NCBI GenBank assembly: GCA_003868215.1
Contig: QWDQ01000036.1
Coordinates: 186,001 to 250,000, forward strand
DNA from: Pseudophaeomoniella oleicola
Taxonomy: Eukaryota; Ascomycota; Eurotiomycetes; Phaeomoniellales; Phaeomoniellaceae
DNA length: 64,000 bases
Reading direction: 5' to 3'
The notes beneath the pieces are model-generated. The model did no database searches and was not told where the DNA came from. It saw nothing but the letters and a program-made list of their open reading frames with translations. Position 1 is the stretch's first letter, and every line of letters starts with the position of its first letter. Of the stretch, positions 55,969-64,000 are shown in pieces. A program made the translations under genes and the position numbers.

Positions 55969-56769
55969 CTACCAAGGATAGACACCCTCTTTAACCACAA
56001 GCTTGCCCATATCTGCGTCACGCTCTCCTTGAAGAATGCTCAAAAGTATTTCCCCAGAGACGATGGGATCTCCGGCTTGTCCCCATCCGGTCCTGGCCTC
56101 TTCGCTCGGTCCGCGAAGGTTTGATACCACAAACCCTGGAGACATGGTGAAGACCTTGAGGCCTTTCGGACCATAATCTCGCGCCTCCATGACTGCGATC
56201 ATGTTCAGAGCGGCCTTGCTTGCTCGATAAGCGTCTTCGTTTGGAAGAGGCTTATAATCTGGAGCAGGTTGGGAAGCCCGCGTCAGCGAACCAGCGCCAC
56301 TGCTCACGTAGATCGAGTATGGAGTTTGGGCTTTGAACAACAATGGTCTAAAAGCAGCAGCCACCAAGGCCGAGCCTATGACATTGGTGTTCAGGCATAG
56401 TTGCATACGGGTATTGAGGTCCGGATCCATGCTGCCAACTGCAGCATTGTTGATCAGTGCATCCAGTCGTCCGTGCTCTTTCTCGACCAGGTTTGCTGCA
56501 TCTCCCACGGACTTCTCATCGGTGACATCCAGGTGTACAGTAGAAATAGAGCCTTTGATGCCAGCCCTCTTGATTTCTGCCTTTGCATTTTCCAATTTCT
56601 CTAAGGAACGACCTGCCATAATGACATGAAAATTCTCCGATGCGCTCGCCAGCACCTTTGTCGTGGCGAAGCCTACGCCTGAATTCGCTCCTGTGCGATG
56701 TTTCAGCAGAAAGCCAGTCCTGGATGAGCATCATATCATACCAGTGATGAGGACGATCCTTGAAGACAT
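55969..56769 (-). CDS. Short-chain dehydrogenase/reductase
   Basis: Classical SDR that oxidises or reduces a carbonyl/alcohol with NAD(P). Exons 56769-56742 and 56690-55969 encode 249 residues. The cofactor loop TGANSGVG (9-16) is rebuilt by the 51-bp intron. NNAAVG is the structural motif, Ser in VSSGAGSL and YRASK give the catalytic Ser-Tyr-Lys, and SPGFVVSNL follows as in the family. It shares its local neighbourhood with the NmrA-like gene and the Zn2Cys6 gene. Substrate unknown. Confidence 0.92.
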
Positions 56770-57321
56770 CTCCAACAAGGTACCTAGGTAGTATGTTGAT
56801 CGTTAGTAGGTTAGGTATACTAGGTATTTAGAAAAGGCCCACGGTAATAGCATGCTTCGTCTTGAGTTGTATGAGAAATTTGTAGAAGTCGGCGGAGGAG
56901 ATCGCTGGATTTATAGACGAGTTGCTGTTCATCATTCCAGTTTGGGAGAAACACATGCGAGGAGATCGACCAACTCGAAGTATTTCGAAAAGGCCTTACA
57001 TCCGATCGATTTGGTGGCGGATCTCGGATTTAGGGTCTATCTCTTCCACCGATTGAACCTACGTTGCCTGTTAGAGTGAAATGATTGTCCCAGATACCTT
57101 AGTACCTAGTAAGTGGTGTGAAGTGGTAACTTGTATGCGCTCGCACTTGAAGTCTGCTCGCCGTGGCATACAGCATTCGGGAACTAGAGTGGTACTGAAA
57201 AACTAGTCCATTTCGGGAGAAACCCTGCGAGTTGTGGAGATATGACTTGCCGCTTTGGAAACAGCACGTCCTTGATACATCATGTGTGGTAGGGTAATTA
57301 ATTAGCATTGCTGCTCTTTAA
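56770..57321. other. Intergenic region
   Basis: About 550 bp holding TAGGTA-type motifs at 56776-56828 and 57093-57110. Promoter of the SDR gene at its left end; 3' end of the regulator at its right. No gene is seen. Confidence 0.4.
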
Positions 57322-58861
57322 TCAGAGAATGGCCCATTGGTCGGTCTCTGCCCACTCAAGGACCGTCTTTCTTCCCAGAACTGTAAGTTCGGATCTGAAC
57401 CACACCCGCTGTGTGGCGTCCACTTCTTTGAGGCTTGATGCGATCGTCAATGGCCACACTACCAAATTGACTCGATGCGGCTTAATCTCCTCATCAATGT
57501 TGACAGCGACGACCTCTCGGCGGGTTGGTAGGCTACGACTTTCTGCCACCTGGAGTCTCTCGAGACAGAACGGTATGGTAGCTGCCAGGTCATCGGCCAT
57601 TTGCTTCAATTGAGAAAAACAATCTAGCTGTTGGGAGAGAATGGACTCTACAGATGATTTCGGACCATACATTTCGAGAATCCTCAGACGTGTTGCGTTG
57701 ATGAGCATTCTCATAGCGAAATAATGGCACCAGACTGCTCCGTACCCAGGCCTTGAGAAGCTGTAGACTACTGATGAAGAGAAATGGTGTCTGACTCGAA
57801 ATTCCGACCCGGTCAGTACGTGTCGCTGGTAGGACCACGTGCTAGGGAGATTGGCCGCCCAGTCTTTCAACTCTTGGTCAAGATCTCGTGCCTCAGAAGC
57901 CAATTGCTCGGTTCTTGCACTCTGGGGGACATCTTGTTGAAGTCTCTTAGACACGCAGTGAAGGCTGACTATTCGAACAATGATACGGTCATAGGCAAGA
58001 CCGGCACCATGTTCCCCAAAACGATCACCATCCATGATCCAGTCGGGCAACGGAAGATTTCTGAGAAGGTAGGATCTGATCAGCCCTCTTCTGGTCTGTC
58101 TAATAATGGACGTTGATGGATAATGGCTCAGGCTGTCATTCCAAATTCTGAGAATTGCCATTGCCCCATCATGATGAAGCCAACTCCGCATCGAGGTAAA
58201 CGAAAGGTTCGGACTGTAATCACCAGGACGGTGCGTAGCTCCCTCATATCGGCCCATGAGAGCGACGGCAAGCAAGTAAGAATCTATGTTTTGTTCATTC
58301 AATGCTGGGAGAGCAACTTGCACATGTCGTAGAAGGCGATGGTAGCTCTTAGAAGCTTCTGTGGCGGCAGGTGCATGTTTGTGAGTGTATGCAAAGATGG
58401 CCAGAGCCATAGAAGCCAGACCAAGATCTACCATTGGGCATGATCTTTTCGAAGCTTTCCATTCTAACATGCAATCAGTGAGGCCTCGCAAGAAGGTCGG
58501 TACCTCTGGTCTTGTCTGTAAATGACGTTGGAAATAATATGCAAGAGCTTGAGTCTGCAGATCGACCTGTGGACGCAGCACGGTCAAACTTGATCGCGGT
58601 CCTCTTGGCCTCTTTGACTTTCCACTTGCATAACGATTCTCGACGTGAATAGAGAAAGAAGCTTGTCTGACGGTTCTCGGCTCGAAACAGATACGCTGGG
58701 ATTTAGCACATCTTTGACATATTGGTTTAGTCTCATCGCACTAAAGCGGCAGGTCAGCTTCTCAGGAGCACATACCGTAATATGGAAAGTGATGTGGTTG
58801 AGCTGCTTACCTTGATCCGTCGAAGCTTGCATGTCTGGCATCCCCAGCTTGGGAACGGCAT
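57322..58861 (-). CDS. Zn2Cys6 transcription factor with fungal-specific middle domain
   Basis: Nuclear regulator with an N-terminal binuclear zinc cluster. Exons 58861-58811 and 58740-57322 encode 489 residues. The cluster is C8-x2-C11-x6-C18-x6-C25-x2-C28-x6-C35 (CQTCKLRRIK / CDETKPICQRCAK), with the 70-bp intron splitting it after Lys17. The remainder is the alpha-helical fungal_trans_2-type region, with LASMALAIFAYTHKH, LLAVALMGRYE and SLHHD-like segments common to this class, ending EWAETDQWAIL. It lies next to the SDR and near a GST gene and could control them. The DNA target is not predictable. Confidence 0.93.
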
Positions 58862-60150
58862 TGCTGTAGACGACTTAATCGGGCGGAGTTGTGATTACGA
58901 TTCACTCAAAAAAGGCAGGTCATGACATGGTATGCTCAAAACCTGACAAGGAAGAAACAGATTTGATCTTGATCTCTCACTGAGTATCTCCCACTGGTGA
59001 CAGAGTCTTGAGATGGATATTATTGGCGATGAGGAACAATGTACGGAGGTACTGTACCTGCTTTCCACATTGTCTTAATTCCGGCTATGTCCCTGCACAC
59101 GTAAAGAGCCCCTCCAGTTTTGCGGAGAATCTGAACTTGACTTGGACATCGGGGTGCCCTCCTTACAACCCCAAGTTTGATCTTCCTACCTAACCTACAC
59201 TGGTACTCCCTAATATCTGTCTACCTACCTTGAACTGATACCTACATTTATTCATAGTAAAGGAGACGTGGTGATTCATGCTAGCCTTTCACCATATGAC
59301 CCTAAGAGCTGCAGCATTCCTATGTAATGGTTCTTGTAGGCGGTGAGCCCCGTTTGTATACGCCTACCTCCACCACTCTTTCAAGGACTGCATGGACGCC
59401 AGACGAGGCTTTGACGAGCTGAAACTGTACATTTAGAAGGTATTTCCATATGCAGGCGACCCCTCTTGCTGCTCTTCGTTTGAGAACCTGAAATCTCTAT
59501 ACCCGCTCCGTCCAGTCAATCAGCTGCACCACAGATATCGAGTAGACCACGAGTTGGACGGGGATCATTGGTACCGTCGAGCCCGTCTCTTCTCCCAACA
59601 CAAGTGAACGAAGCCGCAACTTAACTTAGTAGAAATACCTACTAATTACGTAGTAGTATTTGACCAGACCATTTCTGGAGAAACCCTCCCGAGCCGCTCT
59701 TATCGATAAGGTCTGTAACGGCCTCGCGTCTCGGGTTTCTTTTCTCGGCCGGCTTTTCTTCCACGTGACTTGTGGATGTCATCAGGCATCTCAATGGCGG
59801 CGACGATCCCTCGAGCCGTGTTTGGAGGGAGAAAGTCTTCAGTTTCAACCAATGTCACTGAAACGCCTCGACGCAAGGATTACAAATGCAAAAGCCCTCT
59901 TTATTGTTACAGTCGCCGATATGTGTGGACAAGTAATTACCTTACTACATACAACGGTACCTAATTCAGTATGTACCTAAGGTATATAAGACAGCAGTGT
60001 CTGCAATACATTCCTTCTTTCAACCACCAGCTAGGTTCTGCGTTCAATTATACCAGCTAGAGTAGGTACTTCTTGTTTATCTGCTGAATCCTAGGTACCT
60101 ATCCCGCTTATCCCACAAAGCTTCACTTTGAAGACCTTTGCAGAGTCACG
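58862..60150. other. Divergent intergenic region
   Basis: Between the Zn2Cys6 gene and the GST gene. Contains TACCTA/TAGGTA motifs at 59185-59240, 59620-59655, 59960-59985 and 60060-60105. A TATATAA stretch at about 59982 lies 170 bp before the GST start and may be its TATA box. No gene is seen. Confidence 0.45.
59980..59990 (+). promoter_or_regulatory. Possible TATA box of the Ure2p-like GST gene
   Basis: A gtatataag stretch stands about 165 bp upstream of the ATG at 60151, in a region with CT-rich sequence after it (ccttctttcaaccacc). The position suits a fungal promoter. Prediction is by pattern only. Confidence 0.35.
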
Positions 60151-60834
60151 ATGTCATCAGAGATCAAACCGATCAAGGTCTGGGGAAACCACGGTCCCAA
60201 CCCACCCAAGGTCGCCATCCTCCTGTCAGAACTCGGCCTGCCTTCTGAAGTGATCGATATCCCTTTCTCGGATGTCAAGAAACCCGACTATCTCGCCATC
60301 AACCCCAACGGCCGCCTACCAGCCATCCACGACCCCAACACCGACATCACCTTGTGGGAGTCCGGTGCAATTATCGAGTACCTGATTGATCGATATGACA
60401 AAGAACACCGTTTGAGCTTCGCTCCAGACACCCCAGAGTCATACTACGCGAAACAGTGGCTTTTCTTTCAGACAACCGGACAGGGCCCTTACTTCGGCCA
60501 GGTGATCTGGTTCAAGAAATTCCACCCCGAAAAGGTTCCGAGCGCGGAGAAACGCTATCTCAAAGAAGTCGATCGCGTCACAGGGGTCTTGGATGGTTGG
60601 CTGGCCCAGCAGGAAGAGAAGTATGGTGGTAGCAGCAGCAGCAGCAGCAGCGACGGACCCTGGCTCGTGGGCAACAAGTATTCTTATGCCGACCTCGCGT
60701 TCATTCCGTGGCAAAAGATGATGGCCATCTTGGTCACTAAAGAGGAGTTCGATCTGGACAACTTCCCGCATGTGAAGGTGTGGCTTGACAAGATGCTTGC
60801 GCGGGAGAAGGTCAAGGCTGTATTTAACCCGTGA
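60151..60834 (+). CDS. Glutathione S-transferase, Ure2p-like
   Basis: Cytosolic GST of the Ure2p-like/GTT class, conjugating glutathione to reactive compounds or reducing peroxides. One exon, 227 residues. The N-terminal thioredoxin-like half runs WGNHGPNPPKVAILLSELGL, with NPNGRLPAIHDP (cis-Pro) and the WESGAIIEYLIDRYD glutathione-contacting region, whose ESGAI is typical for this class. The C-terminal helical half includes GPYFGQ and LVGNKYSYADLAFIPW (N-capping S/T-x-x-D). A pure Ser run of seven residues, coded by an (AGC)n repeat at about 60632-60651, interrupts the C-terminal half and probably forms a surface loop of variable length. Confidence 0.95.
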   Translation: MSSEIKPIKVWGNHGPNPPKVAILLSELGLPSEVIDIPFSDVKKPDYLAINPNGRLPAIHDPNTDITLWESGAIIEYLIDRYDKEHRLSFAPDTPESYYAKQWLFFQTTGQGPYFGQVIWFKKFHPEKVPSAEKRYLKEVDRVTGVLDGWLAQQEEKYGGSSSSSSSDGPWLVGNKYSYADLAFIPWQKMMAILVTKEEFDLDNFPHVKVWLDKMLAREKVKAVFNP

Positions 60835-61564
60835 GAACAGCAGCGCAGAGACCGGCCGAAATGCTTCTCAGTCAACTTTGCGCATATTCCTCCTACAGCT
60901 AGAGCAAAAAGAAAATAGAGGACAATATTGGATTAACAGAGTACATAGTACGTGATTACATGGATAGAATTCATGTTAGATACTAAGTAAATCTCCACAA
61001 GCTGTTGTGGTATCCAGTGACCCCGTCACGGAGGGACTGTAAACAAGCTCTTTCAAGTACCTTTAATTGTTGAATCCTCAATATTGAAAGGTCAACTCCA
61101 CATAAGCATGTGAGCTTCATGCTTATGTAGATTCTCTGTGAATGCCCTTTTGCAGATCACTTCTTCTTACAACAGTTACTACTACTGGGTTGACGATTGA
61201 ACTGCTGAGGCCTCCGCTCGATGCTGATCCATACATGCAAATTTGACGTCTACCTATGTAATCCGGCTTCTGCAGAGCTTACTGAAATATGGCTAACTTA
61301 AGTTGATCAGAACGCTCATTTCTGACCAGAAGAAGAGCAAAGAACGATATGGAATCCTCTACTGACCAACGAAAACCTTGAGGAACAAGAGTGATAGGGT
61401 AGATGACTCGCTGCTTCCTTATCTCATACCTTGGTGTCTCGGCATATAAATATCCTTAACCTCTTGGAGGAGAACGATCGCTCTGCACGTCTTAAATGCA
61501 GGTTGTCGTAGGGTGAAGTTCGGCTAGCTCCAAGTGCGGTTATCAAACCTGTCCATCACCCTCT
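60835..61564. other. Convergent intergenic region
   Basis: About 730 bp between the GST stop and the stop of the four-helix membrane protein on the other strand. Nothing recognised. Confidence 0.4.
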
Positions 61565-62408
61565 CTAGGTACCGATCAGAGAATGACCCGACTCTGGATC
61601 GATCGCTCGATCAGAAGCATTGTAATCGGCTGTTCGAGGCCCTTTTGACGTGGCCGCTGCTGCTTCCCTGTCTTCGAAGTCCATCTCAATCTCGGCTTGG
61701 CATCTGGCACAATATTGTGGTCCAGTAGCCATACCAACATACTTGCCTAGATGATCGCGGAGGAACTTTGACATTATTGCTGTGGCAAAGGAGACGTGGA
61801 TGCCGCTATAATAGTGTTAATATCCTTGTGAGGTCCTTGACGGCTCTGGTAAAAGAGAAGGCAGAAAGATCGAATATGGAAATCAACCATAATGCCAGCA
61901 GGGGGTGAAGATAATAGAAGGCTTACCTCACGACCAGACCAATGAGATTAGCATATGTTGCAACCACCATGAACCTATCGGTGACTATCCATTGCGCAAG
62001 CACATTGGCGATGAAGAGCGCCACAAACGTGATGTCCAGTATATCACGCAGATATGGCCAGACGGTGTCCGTGAAGGTCTTACTCTTGGGAAGATATTTC
62101 TTCAGGATCACAACATCACAGACGGCGAACAAAGCGTCTGGCACACACTATACATATACCCTGTGTCAGCAGCCTCCGAACTCCACACACACCCTGCTTG
62201 GCAGCTGAGGACTCATATTGATGAGCACGTTGGTGATCTCACTTACCGTGATGGTCTGAAACACGAATACTTTCCCCCACCAGTGCGTCGCCGAGACGAG
62301 CGAGAAAATGAAACCGAAGAACAGAAACACCAAGAGCACCAAGCGCAATTGAAGGCTTTTTCTCTTTACGGGACCCATATTGTCATCGGACATCGGTACG
62401 ATCATCAT
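61565..62408 (-). CDS. Four-helix membrane protein of unknown function
   Basis: Exons 62408-62247, 62147-61927 and 61805-61565 encode 207 residues. Helix 1 follows a Lys/Arg-rich start (GPVKRKSLQLRLVLLVFLFF). Further helices are suggested by TCVPDALFAVCDVVIL, DILDITFVALFIANVLAQWIV and YANLIGLVVSGIHVSF. The C-terminal tail is soluble and contains YCARCQAEIEMD, a CxxC pair, then an acidic and Ser-rich end. The layout resembles MARVEL-like four-helix membrane proteins of fungi, but no diagnostic motif was found. Splice sites are consensus and frames join exactly, so I believe the gene is real. No function can be given. Confidence 0.72.
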
Positions 62409-63122
62409 GTTGTCTTTTCTTCCTTGAGATCTGTCCTCTATGTTGTAGCTTGAGTGTTAACTCGCAGTCGGACAATGAAAAATTGATTTGTATACACCAA
62501 ATCACGAAAGCAAGAGCGGGAAACAACAAAATAACAACAACGAAGGGTTTATATCACCATATCTTCTTGGTGGGATGTTTCAGAATGGGTCGGCACAACA
62601 AATGAGCCACAATGTGTCTGCCTATCTGAAATACCAATAAGCGACCAATGACTTTTTGGACCCCAATCAGCCAACAAGTCAACACGGGCAGACACCCAAG
62701 ACACTTTTTTAACAGGTCGCTAATCACTAGCTGATCTTACATAGCCTACCTGTCTACCCACTGTTGTGAATATCAACAACCGCGGTCGGTAGGGACCTGG
62801 CCCCAAGGAACCGTACATAGGCTATGTGTGTATTGGAATGAATGTTTTCTTCTTTGCACTGCCCCCTCATCCTCCTCTTCCTGTTGAGTCTCAGCTTTTT
62901 GGGGGCTGAGAATTCGAAAGAGGTATTGAGTTTAGAGGAGGAGAAAGAGGATTTGTTCGGGTGGGATATGTCCATATGGATATGGTGTGATGTATGTATG
63001 AGAGGATCGCGGATGATGTTCTTTGGATTGTCTTTTCAAAACCCATGATCCTGCAAGGGCCGCACTATTGACCGGGCTGTCTACTGCGCCGAGTACGAAT
63101 ATCGAGCTGTTCCTTACGGCTT
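62409..63122. other. Intergenic region
   Basis: About 710 bp. A plus-strand frame at 62842-63048 starts with a hydrophobic run but lacks any support and probably is not a gene. No repeat was recognised. Confidence 0.4.
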
Positions 63123-64000
63123 TCAGCGACCTGCCAACATACTCTCAAGAGCCTGATGCCGGTCCTGCCAAGCACCGTACTCCTTCAACTCCGAGCGAGA
63201 CCGTGACCGCCGTAGGGAACGCCGGCGGTGTTTACCGGTGCTTGGCTTTTGTGAAGGCTTGCATTGTTGTGAGGGGAACGGGGAGGGCGACGGTGCTGGG
63301 GTAGCTCGTGGATTCGAGTGAAGGGTTGCTCTGCTGGAATAGGGATCGAGGTATACGTGTAAGTTGACTGGATGTGCATCGGAGGTCCCTGTGGCTGGCT
63401 GGTAGACTTGCTGCTGCTTTTTCAGACGAATTATCCCGCTGGCCGTGAGTGTTTGGGATTGTTGAAGCCCAACATCATTTGCACCTCTGAGAGGATCCTG
63501 GGAGGAACAGTTAATACATCTACTAGGTACTCTCTGGCATGATCAAGACGAAACTCACGGATGTGGAGTATGTTGTCCCCGGCATCGAGACAAAATCGTC
63601 AAAACTGCTCGTCAGGTCTGCAAAATTGAACCCGTGTCCTGATACCGTTGGCTCAAACCTCTGACCGACCTCTTTGTCGATATCCATTCTAACCTTGTGG
63701 AGCGGCTGATACAAGGGCAAATTTGCATACCATCGCGGGTAGTGACCGTACCACGAAGCCAACCTTGGCTCGACTTCCACATCGAACAGCACGTTGTCAT
63801 TAACCTCACCCTTGGAGATCAACATGACAAAGGTGAATTCGCGAGGCAGGCCCGACCTTTGTAAGGAATTCTCTTCCAGCGTCCAAACAATTTCGCCATC
63901 TTCGATATCATACTCATGACCCATCCAGTGTTTCAATGTTCGCAAGGAGCCCTGGATCTTCATCATGTCATACATTTTATAGCTCCCGTGCATACCACCA
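63123..64000 (-). CDS. Partial gene at the right edge, function not recognised
   Basis: The 3' part of a minus-strand gene whose start lies beyond the window. Exons: >64000-63559 and 63497-63123, joined by a 61-bp intron with consensus GTGAGT donor, giving about 270 residues. The first part has HWMGHEYDIEDGEIVWTLEE, SGLPREFTFVMLI, WYGHYPRWYANLPLY and GFNFADLTSSFDDFVSMPG, a pattern seen in conserved uncharacterised fungal proteins. The last exon is of a different character: Pro/Ser-rich, then very basic (RRRSLRRSRSRSE). That tail is supported only by one open frame and the splice sites and could be mis-modelled. Confidence 0.6.

Noticed and set aside
62842-63048. Plus-strand frame with a hydrophobic N terminus, like a small secreted protein
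   Set aside because: A signal-like run alone is weak evidence; the rest lacks cysteines or any known pattern and no splice support was seen.
1-64000. Retroelements, intact DNA transposons, tRNA or rRNA genes
   Set aside because: No reverse transcriptase, integrase or transposase frames and no long terminal repeats were seen. No tRNA or rRNA pattern was noticed, though this was by eye and short RNAs could be missed.

Overview
This window is nuclear DNA of a filamentous ascomycete (Pezizomycotina). Most genes are interrupted by short introns of about 45-120 bp with consensus fungal splice sites, and the families are typical of mould genomes: cell-wall alpha-1,3-glucan synthase, cellobiose dehydrogenase, Zn2Cys6 and bZIP regulators, MFS carriers, an NmrA-like gene, CVNH and CCCH proteins. 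I place it no finer than Pezizomycotina. I see no rRNA, tRNA, CRISPR array, retroelement or other intact transposon. Exon coordinates were fitted by reading splice sites and family motifs by eye. For every multi-exon model given as complete, the exon lengths sum to a multiple of three.

Layout. 1-2.9 kb holds no gene. 2.9-11.1 kb is a complete 16-exon alpha-1,3-glucan synthase (2,444 aa). 11.7-21.1 kb holds five metabolic genes: an MmgE/PrpD-type enzyme (-), a sugar-porter MFS carrier (+), a GST-like protein (+), a zinc alcohol dehydrogenase (-) and a Rieske oxygenase (-). A gene-poor 2 kb follows, then an intronless secreted cellobiose dehydrogenase (23.2-25.5 kb), a TauD-type dioxygenase, an allantoate/pantothenate-type MFS carrier and a CorA-like membrane protein. 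32.7-34.6 kb is gene-free apart from an ankyrin-like relic and precedes a small secreted GH45 endoglucanase. 36.6-46.1 kb holds a CVNH/glycine-zipper protein, a bZIP factor, an APH-fold kinase, a small membrane protein, an L-lactate dehydrogenase and a CCCH zinc-finger protein. 46.8-52.3 kb holds a secreted PI-PLC-like enzyme, an SMP-30-type lactonase and a drug/H+-type MFS carrier. 54.5-60.8 kb holds an NmrA-like gene with an internal gap, an SDR, a Zn2Cys6 regulator and a Ure2p-like GST. The right end holds a four-helix membrane protein and a partial gene running off the edge.

How they may work together (inference). Cellobiose dehydrogenase and the GH45 endoglucanase are both secreted cellulose-acting enzymes and suggest a plant-litter or plant-associated lifestyle. 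Alpha-glucan synthase builds the outer wall. The PrpD / sugar carrier / GST / ADH / Rieske group and the NmrA / SDR / regulator / GST group look like small accessory catabolic or detoxification neighbourhoods. Neither contains a polyketide, peptide or terpene backbone enzyme, so I do not call a secondary-metabolite cluster. Intergenic DNA is studded with short TAGGTA/TACCTA motifs and microsatellites.
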